Assembly (NCBI GenBank): GCA_017469745.1
Contig: JAFUFS010000037.1
Coordinates: forward strand, 1 to 45,945
Source of the DNA: Bacteroidales bacterium
GTDB lineage: Bacteria; Bacteroidota; Bacteroidia; Bacteroidales; UBA932
Reading direction: 5' to 3'
Length of the DNA: 45,945 bases
Below, piece after piece: positions 7,513-15,043 of this stretch; within the stretch, counting starts at the first letter, position 1, and the number at the start of each line of letters is the position of its first letter. Below the pieces are notes generated by a model. It ran no database searches. It had not been told where the DNA came from and saw only the letters and a list, made by a program, of their open reading frames with translations. A program made the position numbers and the translations under genes.

Positions 7513-9120
7513 ATGTCGAAGAAGGTCTACATATTCCTTTTGGTTTTCCTTTCCGCCCTGTTGTTGAGCATTCCGTTCCTGGTCCCCGGGACCGGGTTCA
7601 TCTCCCTCGTGGCCTTCATCCCCCTTCTCTTTGCTGAGCAGGCCGCGACTGAGACCGGCATGAAAGGATTCTGCTGGTGGCATTACCTCTGTTTTCTCCT
7701 TTGGAATGCGGCCACCACTTTCTGGGTGTGCAACGCTACTGTCGGAGGCGGAATCTTTGCTTGCATTGCAAACGCCTTCCAGATGTCCCTGGTCTTCGGA
7801 CTCTTCCGCTGGAGCCGCAAGTGGCTCAAGGGAGCCTTGCCCTATCTCCTCCTGGCCTTTGCCTGGATAGCGTGGGAAAGGTGGTACCTGACGAGCGCCC
7901 AGATCAGCTGGCCGTGGCTGGTGCTCGGCAATTCATTTGCCCGCACGACGTCGTGGATCCAATGGTATGAGTTTACAGGCACCCTGGGCGGATCTTTGTG
8001 GATCTGGGCAGCCAACCTTTCAGTCTTCGGAATGCTTATGGCCGGAAGGAGCGGAAGGTGGAAGTCTTTCAACGGGAAGGCCCGCTTCGCAGCCATTGCC
8101 GGCACTCTTCTTCTTTTCCTGGCTCCTCCCGCAGTCTCGCTGTTCCTTAGGCCGGAACCATCTGAGGATGAGATTGATGTCTTTATAGCCCAGCCGAACA
8201 TCGATGTCTACGGAAAGCACGGAGGACAGACTCAGGAAGAGCAGAATTCAACCTTGATGGGACTCATGGAGCAGGCTCCCAAGGACCGTCCCGTCCTGCT
8301 GATCGCTCCTGAGACCTTCACTAGCGACGTGATCATGAACGACATCTCCGTCAGTCCTACAGTTGAGCGGTTCACCCGCTTCCTTCAGGACCGTCCGATG
8401 TCGGACCTGCTTTTCGGGGCTTCTACCTGGGAATATCTTCCCGGCAAGGCAAGGCCTACCCAGACTGCCAGGCAGCTGAATAACGGCACATGGGTGGAAT
8501 CCCACAACACTGCCTTGATGCTGGAACCTTCGGGGAAAGCCGGGACCTATCATAAGAATAAACTTGTGGTGGGAGTGGAGATGACTCCGTACCCTGCCTT
8601 CTTCCGTCCGATAGATGACAAACTCGGGGGAGTCATGGGCAGGTGCGTCGGCGACGGCAAGGCAGCAAACCTGACCTATCATTTGCGCGACACTTCCGGG
8701 AATGTTACCGGAACAGTGCCTGTCGGCTGTGCAATCTGCTATGAATCAGTCTACGGTGAATTCTGCACCGACTATGTCAAGGCCGGGGCTAAGCTGCTCA
8801 CCGTGATCACCAACGATGCCTGGTGGGGTGACACTCCAGGTTACCGCCAGCATCTTTCCTATGCCTCCTTGAGGGCCATCGAGACACGGCGCTGGATCGC
8901 CCGTTGCGGCAACACCGGAATCTCGGCCATCATCGATCCTACCGGGAAAATAGTCAGCAAGTCTTCATGGTGGGAGCCGGATACGCTTTCCGGCAAGGTC
9001 GGCCTCTCCGACAAACAGACTTTCTTCGTCAGTCACGGGGATTTCGTGGGACGGATCTGCGTCCTGATGTTCCTTCTGATCCTTCTTGGAACGATCGTCC
9101 GCCGCTTCACCGGCCGATAA
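7513..9120 (+). CDS. lnt: Apolipoprotein N-acyltransferase
   Basis: 535 residues from ATG 7513, chosen because a consensus promoter ends at 7506. Lnt transfers a fatty acid from phospholipid to the N-terminal cysteine of lipoproteins, the last step of lipoprotein maturation, fitting the many lipoproteins encoded here. N-terminal residues 1-200 carry several membrane segments; the rest is a nitrilase-fold domain facing the periplasm. The catalytic triad is visible: Glu267 in IAPETF, Lys348 in YHKNKLVVG and Cys409 in GCAICYES. A last membrane helix (about 510-530) closes the protein, as in the family. It converges on rng over a shared terminator. Confidence 0.93.
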   Translation: MSKKVYIFLLVFLSALLLSIPFLVPGTGFISLVAFIPLLFAEQAATETGMKGFCWWHYLCFLLWNAATTFWVCNATVGGGIFACIANAFQMSLVFGLFRWSRKWLKGALPYLLLAFAWIAWERWYLTSAQISWPWLVLGNSFARTTSWIQWYEFTGTLGGSLWIWAANLSVFGMLMAGRSGRWKSFNGKARFAAIAGTLLLFLAPPAVSLFLRPEPSEDEIDVFIAQPNIDVYGKHGGQTQEEQNSTLMGLMEQAPKDRPVLLIAPETFTSDVIMNDISVSPTVERFTRFLQDRPMSDLLFGASTWEYLPGKARPTQTARQLNNGTWVESHNTALMLEPSGKAGTYHKNKLVVGVEMTPYPAFFRPIDDKLGGVMGRCVGDGKAANLTYHLRDTSGNVTGTVPVGCAICYESVYGEFCTDYVKAGAKLLTVITNDAWWGDTPGYRQHLSYASLRAIETRRWIARCGNTGISAIIDPTGKIVSKSSWWEPDTLSGKVGLSDKQTFFVSHGDFVGRICVLMFLLILLGTIVRRFTGR

Positions 9121-9123
9121 AGT

Positions 9124-9151
9124 AAAAAAGAGAGCGGTTACAGCCGCTCTC
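9124..9151. terminator. Shared terminator between lnt and rng
   Basis: GAGAGCGG (9130-9137) and CCGCTCTC (9144-9151) form a perfect 8-bp stem with a six-base loop. On the minus strand it is followed by TTTTTTAC, giving a good intrinsic terminator for rng, whose stop codon (9138-9140) lies in the loop. On the plus strand the tract after the stem (CTTTCTCAT) is weaker. Confidence 0.8.
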
Positions 9152-10709
9152 CTTTCTCATCATACAATTCATTTTGCAGGACGCTGAAGTCGGTGACTTC
9201 TTCGACCGCTATCCGGCATTTGTACTTTTTCTTCCATTTTCCGAGGAAGGATTTGTCGGAAAGCATTGTTTGGCCACGCTTCAGGTAGGCTCCCAGGATG
9301 GGACTTACCTTGAGGGTGAGGTTAGTCTTCCCGTGCTCGACAAAGTAGGCGATGTTGCGCTCGATCTGTTCGTCGATAACGATGCTCGATGAGATCTTGC
9401 CTGTGCCGTGGCAGACGGGGCAGACTTCGGCCGTGTTGATCTCCGTCACGGGACGTATCCTCTGGCGGGTGATCTGCATGAGGCCGAACTTGGTGAGCGG
9501 AAGGACGTTGTGCTTTGCGCGGTCCGACTCCATCAGGGTCTGCATGTACCTGTGCAGCTCGTTCCTGTGCTCACCGGACTCCATGTCGATGAAGTCCACG
9601 ATGACAATTCCACCCATGTCCCTCAGTCGGAGCTGGCGTGCTATCTCCTCGGCTGCGATCTTGTTGACCTCGAAAGTGTTCTCCTCCTGGTCGGAGGTCT
9701 TTGCACGGATGCCGCTGTTGACGTCGATCACGTTCAGGGCTTCGGTCGTCTCGATCACCAGATAGGCTCCCTGTTTCATCGGCACCACCTTGCCGAATGA
9801 ACTCTTTATCTGCCGGGTGACCTCGAAATGGTCGAAGATCTTGTCCTTGCCGTCGTACAACTTCACGATCTTTTCCTGATCAGGAGAGATCAAGGAAATA
9901 TACTTCTTTGTCTCCTCGTAGACGTTCTCGTCGTTGACATAGATGTTGGTGAACGAGTCGTTCAGGAGATCCCTGAGGATTGTGGTGGTCTTGCTGTACT
10001 CCGTGAAAAGCAGCTGGATGCCTTTGGACTTGGCCACTTTCTGCCATGAAGTCTCCCATTTCTGGATCAGGGACTTGAGTTCCGCGACCAGGACTGCGGC
10101 GTTCTTGCCTTCAGCGGCCGTGCGGATGATGGCCCCGTAGTTCTTCGGGAGAATGCTCCTGACAAGTGTCTCAAGCCTTCTTTTCTCCTCCTTTGAGGAG
10201 ATTTTCTGGGAGATGCTCACCTTCTCTGCGAAGGGGATCAGTACAATGTTTCGTCCTGCCAATGAAATTTCCGCTGTCAGTCTTGAACCTTTGGTCGAGA
10301 TCGGCTCCTTGACGATCTGCACCATCAACATCTGGCCCGGCTTCAGCACGTTCTCGATCCGCCCTTCCTTCTCGAGGATGGGACCGATCTTGATCTTCGA
10401 GTAAAGCTGCCCGAGATCCGTGTTCGGGTTGCTCTTCCTCACGAACTCGTCGAACGAGGTGAAGTAGAGCCCCAGGTCCAGGTAGTGGATGAATGCTTCC
10501 TTCTTGTCTCCGATGTCGACAAAGGCAGCATTGAGCGCAGGAAGAATCTTCTTCACTTTCCCGAGATAGACATCTCCGACGGAAAAGCTGTGCCCCTTGC
10601 TGGACTCCTTGTTCAGTTCAATCAGCCGGTGGTTTTCCATCAGCGCGATGTGAACGTCAGTCGATGTGACATCGACGATCAAATCCTTTTCTGATCTTTC
10701 AGACTCCAT
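9138..10709 (-). CDS. rng: Ribonuclease E/G family endoribonuclease
   Basis: 523 residues, the length of RNase G rather than RNase E. It should cleave single-stranded A/U-rich RNA in rRNA maturation and mRNA decay. An S1 RNA-binding insert spans about residues 40-135 (GDVYLGKVKKILPALNAAFVDIG). The two metal-binding aspartates are in NVIDVNSG and VIVDFIDMESGEH, and the zinc-link motif CPVCHGTGK is present near residue 430. There is no long C-terminal degradosome scaffold. It lies downstream of hup and the bS22-like gene, but an intrinsic terminator at 10739-10769 separates them, so it probably has its own promoter; a near match is TACCATTG on the minus strand shortly before the start. Confidence 0.93.
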   Translation of the reverse strand: MESERSEKDLIVDVTSTDVHIALMENHRLIELNKESSKGHSFSVGDVYLGKVKKILPALNAAFVDIGDKKEAFIHYLDLGLYFTSFDEFVRKSNPNTDLGQLYSKIKIGPILEKEGRIENVLKPGQMLMVQIVKEPISTKGSRLTAEISLAGRNIVLIPFAEKVSISQKISSKEEKRRLETLVRSILPKNYGAIIRTAAEGKNAAVLVAELKSLIQKWETSWQKVAKSKGIQLLFTEYSKTTTILRDLLNDSFTNIYVNDENVYEETKKYISLISPDQEKIVKLYDGKDKIFDHFEVTRQIKSSFGKVVPMKQGAYLVIETTEALNVIDVNSGIRAKTSDQEENTFEVNKIAAEEIARQLRLRDMGGIVIVDFIDMESGEHRNELHRYMQTLMESDRAKHNVLPLTKFGLMQITRQRIRPVTEINTAEVCPVCHGTGKISSSIVIDEQIERNIAYFVEHGKTNLTLKVSPILGAYLKRGQTMLSDKSFLGKWKKKYKCRIAVEEVTDFSVLQNELYDEKGERL

Positions 10710-10738
10710 AAGGAAATTACAATGGTAGCATATTCATG

Positions 10739-10769
10739 AAAAAAGGCTGTCCGGATCTGCCGGCCAGCC
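10739..10769 (-). terminator. Intrinsic terminator after hup / bS22-like genes
   Basis: On the minus strand GGCTG-G-CCGG, a five-base loop, CCGG-A-CAGCC (arms 10769-10760 and 10754-10745), then six T residues (10744-10739). The stem has a single internal mismatch. It stands between the bS22-like stop (10812) and the rng start (10709), so most hup-operon transcripts should stop here. Confidence 0.75.
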
Positions 10770-10775
10770 TCTTTC

Positions 10776-10794
10776 TTTTAGCAGACTGCTAAAA
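10776..10794. repeat. Perfect 9-bp inverted repeat with one central base
   Basis: TTTTAGCAG, A, CTGCTAAAA. It lies directly between the bS22-like stop codon and the hup-operon terminator. As RNA it could fold with a three-base loop; as DNA it looks like a dimeric-protein site. No T-tract follows it on either strand, so it is not itself a standard terminator. Confidence 0.6.
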
Positions 10795-10811
10795 TGGCAG
10801 ACACAGAGGAC

Positions 10812-10901
10812 TTACTTCTTCTTGTGCCTGTTCTTGCGCAAGCGCTTTTTACGCTTGTGCGTAGACATCTTATGTCTCTTTCTCTTTTTTCCGCTGGGCA
10901 T
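10812..10901 (-). CDS. 29-residue basic ribosomal-type protein (bS22/mS38-like, AURKAIP1/COX24 domain)
   Basis: A 29-codon gene: MPSGKKRKRHKMSTHKRKKR then LRKNRHKKK and TAA. About two thirds of the residues are Lys, Arg or His. From memory, this sequence is nearly constant among Bacteroidetes and belongs to the AURKAIP1/COX24 C-terminal domain family, which includes mitochondrial mS38 and actinobacterial bS22, small-subunit proteins near the decoding region. A ribosomal location here is therefore likely but inferred. The start lies 20 bases after the hup stop, in the same direction, so the two share a transcript that ends at the terminator 10739-10769. Confidence 0.85.
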   Translation of the reverse strand: MPSGKKRKRHKMSTHKRKKRLRKNRHKKK

Positions 10902-10921
10902 AATCAAGATGATATTAGAAA

Positions 10922-11203
10922 TTATTTCTCTTCCTTGACTGCATTGACGAATACCTTAGCCGGCTTGAATGCGGGAATATCGTGTGCAGGGATAGTCATG
11001 GTGGTCTTCTTGGTGATGTTGCGGGCGGCCTTCTTAGCCCTGTGCTTTACGATGAAGCTGCCGAATCCACGGAGATAGACAGGCTCTTTCCTGATGACGG
11101 AACCCTTAACAGTTTCCATGAAAGCCTCAACTACGGACTGAACTGCGATCTTTTCGATTCCGGTTGACTTCGCAACCTCATTTACGATTTCTGCTTTTGT
11201 CAT
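10922..11203 (-). CDS. HU/IHF family DNA-binding protein
   Basis: 93 residues, the standard length of an HU/IHF subunit. It starts MTKAEIVNEVAKSTGI (helical dimer body) and contains RGFGSFIVKHRAKKAARNI, the start of the beta-arm, and IPAHDIPAFKPAKVFVNAVK, the arm end and last helix with the DNA-intercalating proline region. It will dimerise, bend DNA and help compact the nucleoid. It is the first gene of a small operon with the bS22-like protein. A consensus promoter and a strong palindrome lie in its leader. HU and IHF subunits cannot be separated confidently by eye in Bacteroidetes. Confidence 0.92.
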   Translation of the reverse strand: MTKAEIVNEVAKSTGIEKIAVQSVVEAFMETVKGSVIRKEPVYLRGFGSFIVKHRAKKAARNITKKTTMTIPAHDIPAFKPAKVFVNAVKEEK

Positions 11204-11240
11204 AATATAAAGTTCTATAAGTAAGATATCATAATAAAGC

Positions 11241-11258
11241 CCCCGAAGCGCTTCGGGG
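11241..11258. repeat. Perfect 18-bp palindrome in the hup leader
   Basis: CCCCGAAGCGCTTCGGGG is fully self-complementary. It lies 3-20 bases downstream of the hup -7 box (minus strand), so it covers the expected transcription start and first transcribed bases. It could act as an operator or as a 5'-end hairpin protecting or regulating the mRNA. No T-run follows that would make it a terminator for hup. Confidence 0.65.
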
Positions 11259-11261
11259 ATG

Positions 11262-11292
11262 CAAAAATAGGCTTATTTTTTTAATAATCAAA
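11262..11292 (-). promoter_or_regulatory. Promoter of hup
   Basis: On the minus strand TTTG (11292-11289), exactly 19 bases, TATTTTTG (11269-11262): a perfect Bacteroidetes promoter. The start codon at 11201-11203 is about 55 bases downstream, so this gene has a real 5' leader, unlike lnt and corA. Confidence 0.8.
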
Positions 11293-11434
11293 ATCATGAA
11301 GATAAATTCTTGAAGATTTTTCCGGAGCTTTTTTCTGGCACGGTGATTGACCATATTCAGTTCTGCAGCCGCCCCCCCGGTTTCTTCTGTCAAATTGGCA
11401 GGGGAGGGGGTTCTGACGCTAACTTTTAGACAGT

Positions 11435-13843
11435 ATGAACATTAACGACAACAATAAGGACTTCCTCTTCCCCGCGGGCGCGGAAGTCAACATCATTCCT
11501 GTCATGCAAGGCGAGGAGCAGATCAAGGTGGATCCGGCCGAACTTCCGGCGACCCTCCCAATCCTCGCGCTCAGGAATGCAGTGCTTTTCCCCAACATGG
11601 TCTATCCCGTCACGATCGGGAGGGACAAGTCGATAGCCCTTATCCGCAACGCTGAAAGGACCAACTCTTTCATCGGCGCGGTCCCCCAGAACGATGTCTC
11701 CGTCGAAGAGCCGCTGGACAAGGATCTCTCTGAATATGGAACAGCGGCAAGGATCATGAAGGTACTGGAGATGCCTGACGGCACCATAACTGCCATCCTT
11801 CACGGCATAAAGAGGGTACGCCTCGGGCAGGTCCTTTCCTATGATCCCTGGATCACTGCAGAAGTGGACTATGTCGAAGACATTGTTCCCGAGAACGACA
11901 ACAGCACCAAGATGATAGCCGAGTCCCTCAAGGAGAAGGCTTCCTCTATCATCAAGTCTTCCTCGTTCGCCCCCAGGGAGGCCGTCGGAGCCCTGAAATC
12001 CATCGACAACTTCCATTTCCTAGTGAACTTCATCGCCACCACGGTTGAGGTGGAGAACTATTCAGAGAAGGTTGAACTTCTCTCCTATGACGATGTCAAG
12101 GCCAGGGCCATGAAGCTCCTTGCCACCCTCGACACCCAGATCCAGCTCCTCAAGATCAAGCAGGAGATCAACCAGAAGGTGAAGAGCGACATTGACCAGC
12201 AGCAGAGGGAGTACTACCTGAACAACCAGCTCCGTACCATCCAGGAAGAGCTCGGAATGGACGAGGAGGAAGAATTCGAGAAGTTCCGTGCCAGGGCCAA
12301 GGACAAGAAATGGCCCGAGTCGGTGGCGAAGCAGTTCGAGAAGGAACTCGCCAAACTTGAGAAGTACAATCCTTCATCTCCCGACTACAGCATCCAGTAC
12401 AACTACATAGAGTTCATGCTGGATCTTCCGTGGGGCGAGATGTCCAAGGACAACCTTGACCTGACCCATGCCCAGAAGGTCCTGGACAACGACCACTACG
12501 GGCTCGAGACGGTGAAGGACAGGATCATCGAATACCTTGCCGTCCTGAAGCTCAAGGGCAACATGAAATCCCCGATTCTCTGCCTCTACGGCCCTCCCGG
12601 AGTCGGCAAGACCAGCCTCGGAAAGTCCGTGGCCAAGGCTCTCGGCAGGAAATATGTCAGGATAGCCCTCGGCGGCATGCATGACGAGGCGGAACTTCGA
12701 GGCCACAGGAAGACCTATGTGGGAGCCCTGCCGGGAAGGATCCTGAACGGCATCATGAAGGCCGGCACTTCCAACCCTGTGATAGTCCTCGACGAGATCG
12801 ACAAGGTCGGTGCAGACTACAAGGGAGATCCCTCTTCGGCTCTCCTGGAAGTGCTTGATCCTGAACAAAATGTAGCCTTCCATGACAACTATCTCGACAT
12901 CGACTACGATCTTTCCAACGTCCTGTTCATCACGACGGCCAACACCATCTCCACGATCCAGTCGGCCCTGCTCGACAGGATGGAGCTGATCAACGTTACA
13001 GGCTACCTGGCGGAGGAAAAGATGGAGATCGCAAAGCGCTACCTCGTCCCCAAGCAGCTTGAGGAACATGGCATCGGAAAGAAGGAGCTCAGGATCGACA
13101 AACCGGCCCTGGCCGCAATAATCGACCAGTACACCCACGAGTCCGGAGTCCGCGGCCTGGAGAAGCAGATCGCAAAGATCTCCCGCGTCACGGCGAAGAA
13201 GATAGCCCTCGGTCAGGAATATCCTTCCGTGATCAAGAAGAACCATCTCAAGGAGTATCTCGGCCTTCCTACGAACATCCATGACCTTCAGAAGGGCAAC
13301 GAAGCACCCGGAGTTGTGACCGGCCTGGCATGGACCCAGATGGGAGGCGAAATCCTGTTTGTCGAAAGCTCAGTGAGCGGCGGCAAGGGAGTTATGACCA
13401 TGACCGGAAACCTTGGTGATGTGATGAAGGAAAGCGCCACCATCGCCTACCAGTACATCAAGGCCCATCCTGAGCTGACCGGACTGACTTCCGAGCAGTT
13501 CTCGGCGAAGGACATCCACGTCCATGTGCCCGAGGGCGCTGTACCGAAGGACGGCCCTTCTGCCGGAATCACGATGGTGAGTTCGATGGTCTCGGCTTTC
13601 AGGGGACAGAGGGTCAAGTCAGGAATAGCGATGACCGGCGAAATGACTCTCCGCGGCAGGGTGCTGCCAGTGGGTGGCATCAAGGAGAAGATCCTGGCTG
13701 CCAAGAGGGCAGGGGTCAAGGAGATCATCATCTCCGAGGACAACCGCAAGGACATTGAAGACATCAAGCCTGTCTACATCGAAGGACTCTCGTTCCATTA
13801 TGTCAAGACCATAGACGACGTTATCGCTGAAATATTCGATTAA
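11435..13843 (+). CDS. lon: ATP-dependent protease Lon
   Basis: 802 residues, a standard LonA. Lon unfolds and degrades damaged and selected regulatory proteins in the cytoplasm. The N-terminal substrate-binding domain (about 40-240) starts at LPATLPILALRNAVLFPNM, followed by a coiled-coil stretch and the AAA+ module with Walker A GPPGVGKTS (386-394, Lys392) and Walker B VIVLDEIDKVG. The C-terminal peptidase has Ser709 in PKDGPSAGI and the dyad lysine in GGIKEKIL. No CIRCE-type element was seen upstream; a TAACTTTT box at 11420-11427 is a weak promoter candidate. It is divergent from hup across 231 bp, the longest gene-free stretch here, which also contains a C-rich and G-rich segment (11370-11410). 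Confidence 0.97.
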   Translation: MNINDNNKDFLFPAGAEVNIIPVMQGEEQIKVDPAELPATLPILALRNAVLFPNMVYPVTIGRDKSIALIRNAERTNSFIGAVPQNDVSVEEPLDKDLSEYGTAARIMKVLEMPDGTITAILHGIKRVRLGQVLSYDPWITAEVDYVEDIVPENDNSTKMIAESLKEKASSIIKSSSFAPREAVGALKSIDNFHFLVNFIATTVEVENYSEKVELLSYDDVKARAMKLLATLDTQIQLLKIKQEINQKVKSDIDQQQREYYLNNQLRTIQEELGMDEEEEFEKFRARAKDKKWPESVAKQFEKELAKLEKYNPSSPDYSIQYNYIEFMLDLPWGEMSKDNLDLTHAQKVLDNDHYGLETVKDRIIEYLAVLKLKGNMKSPILCLYGPPGVGKTSLGKSVAKALGRKYVRIALGGMHDEAELRGHRKTYVGALPGRILNGIMKAGTSNPVIVLDEIDKVGADYKGDPSSALLEVLDPEQNVAFHDNYLDIDYDLSNVLFITTANTISTIQSALLDRMELINVTGYLAEEKMEIAKRYLVPKQLEEHGIGKKELRIDKPALAAIIDQYTHESGVRGLEKQIAKISRVTAKKIALGQEYPSVIKKNHLKEYLGLPTNIHDLQKGNEAPGVVTGLAWTQMGGEILFVESSVSGGKGVMTMTGNLGDVMKESATIAYQYIKAHPELTGLTSEQFSAKDIHVHVPEGAVPKDGPSAGITMVSSMVSAFRGQRVKSGIAMTGEMTLRGRVLPVGGIKEKILAAKRAGVKEIIISEDNRKDIEDIKPVYIEGLSFHYVKTIDDVIAEIFD

Positions 13844-13856
13844 TTTCGTAACTTGC

Positions 13857-13890
13857 AATCCGGTCCCTGAGCTTTTCGAAGGGCCGGATT
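13857..13890. repeat. Hairpin repeat (family copy 1) between lon and ung
   Basis: AATCCGGTCCCT (13857-13868) pairs with AGGGCCGGATT (13880-13890) over 11 bp with one bulged base. The loop region holds the core CCTGAGCTTTTCGAAGG, shared in form with copies at 22077 and 40223. It may end lon transcripts (weak T-tract CTTATTAT) and it ends nine bases before the ung start codon. Confidence 0.7.
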
Positions 13891-13899
13891 CTTATTATC

Positions 13900-14568
13900 A
13901 TGGACGTCAAGATAGAACAAAGCTGGAAGGAAGCGCTGGCAGGGGAATTCGAGAAACCGTATTTCGCCGCCCTCGCCAGGCAGCTCCACCGTGAGAAGGC
14001 GGAAGGAAGGGTCATCTTCCCTCCTGGACCGGAAATCTTCAAGGCTTTCGAGCTGACTCCCGTGGACCAGGTCAAGGTCGTGATCCTCGGTCAGGATCCC
14101 TACCACGGTTACGGGCAGGCCATGGGCCTCAGTTTCTCGGTCCCTGACAACATGCCGGCTCCGCCCTCGCTCAAAAACATATTCAAGGAGATCGAGGACG
14201 ACCTCGGCATCAGGATGAGCGGGCGCCCCAACCTCGAATCATGGGCCCGTCAGGGCGTGCTTCTGCTGAACGCCATCCTGACAGTCCGTTCCGGCGAGGC
14301 GGCTTCCCACAGCGGAATCGGCTGGCAGCAGTTTACGGACGCCGTGATCCGGTACCTCTCCGAGAGTCGCAGCGGACTCGTGTTCCTCCTCTGGGGCAAC
14401 TTCGCGAGGAGCAAGAAGGAACTCATCGACACCACCAGGCATTATGTCCTGGAGGCAGCGCATCCTTCACCTCTTGCCCGAGGCGCCTTCTTCGGCTGCA
14501 GGCATTTCTCGAGGACGAACGAGATCCTATTAAGTGAAAACAAAACCCCCATCAACTGGCAACTTTGA
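13900..14568 (+). CDS. ung: Uracil-DNA glycosylase (family 1)
   Basis: 222 residues, the usual Ung length. It excises uracil from DNA to start base-excision repair. The catalytic water-activating motif GQDPYH is at 64-69 with Asp66. The segments PAPPSLKNIFKEI, LLLNAILTV, LVFLLWGNFA and the DNA-minor-groove loop AAHPSPLARGAFFGCRHFSRTN are all family signatures. The start at 13900 gives the usual N-terminus (MDVKIEQSWK). coaD follows after four bases, so the two are likely co-transcribed. Confidence 0.97.
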   Translation: MDVKIEQSWKEALAGEFEKPYFAALARQLHREKAEGRVIFPPGPEIFKAFELTPVDQVKVVILGQDPYHGYGQAMGLSFSVPDNMPAPPSLKNIFKEIEDDLGIRMSGRPNLESWARQGVLLLNAILTVRSGEAASHSGIGWQQFTDAVIRYLSESRSGLVFLLWGNFARSKKELIDTTRHYVLEAAHPSPLARGAFFGCRHFSRTNEILLSENKTPINWQL

Positions 14569-14572
14569 CATC

Positions 14573-15043
14573 ATGGCTAGCATAGCAATATTTCCCGGGT
14601 CCTTCGACCCCTTCACTTCAGGCCATCTGAACATCCTCACCAGGGCTCTTACCATCTTTGACGAGGTCATAGTGGCAGTGGGTGTCAACCAGGCCAAGAA
14701 AGGCTTCTTCTCCATGGAGCAGCGCCAGGACATCATCGCCCAGGCTACCAAGGACTTGGAGGGAGTCCGGATCATCAGTTACGACTGCCTCACGGTGGAC
14801 TTATGCCGGCAGCTCGGCGTCAGGCACATTGTCAGGGGAGTCCGCAACATGACGGACTTCGACAATGAGCAGGCTGTCGCGGACGCCAACCGTCACCTGG
14901 CCCCCGAGGTCGACACTATCATCATCCCTACGGCCCAGGAATATTCACACATCTCTTCCTCCGCTGTGCGGGACGTCGTAAGCCACAAGGGCGACCTTTC
15001 CCAGTTCATCCCCGAATGGGTAAAGCTTCCTGAGGTCAAATGA
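14573..15043 (+). CDS. coaD: Phosphopantetheine adenylyltransferase
   Basis: 156 residues. CoaD makes dephospho-CoA from 4'-phosphopantetheine and ATP, the penultimate step of CoA synthesis. The nucleotidyltransferase motif GSFDPFTSGHLNIL (T/HxGH) is at the N-terminus and the ISSSAVR loop is near the C-terminus. The frame is open back to 14534, but MASIAIFPGSFDP at 14573 is the family start and lies four bases beyond the ung stop; CAACTTTG just before it is one mismatch from a -7 box. Its stop overlaps the next start as ATGA (15040-15043). Confidence 0.96.
   Translation: MASIAIFPGSFDPFTSGHLNILTRALTIFDEVIVAVGVNQAKKGFFSMEQRQDIIAQATKDLEGVRIISYDCLTVDLCRQLGVRHIVRGVRNMTDFDNEQAVADANRHLAPEVDTIIIPTAQEYSHISSSAVRDVVSHKGDLSQFIPEWVKLPEVK

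Noticed and set aside
11204..11434. CIRCE heat-shock element upstream of lon
   Set aside because: No TTAGCACTC-N9-GAGTGCTAA or close variant is present.
12374..13282. A 302-codon minus-strand frame opposite lon
   Set aside because: Entirely inside the AAA+ and linker region of Lon; composition is a mirror of Lon codons.
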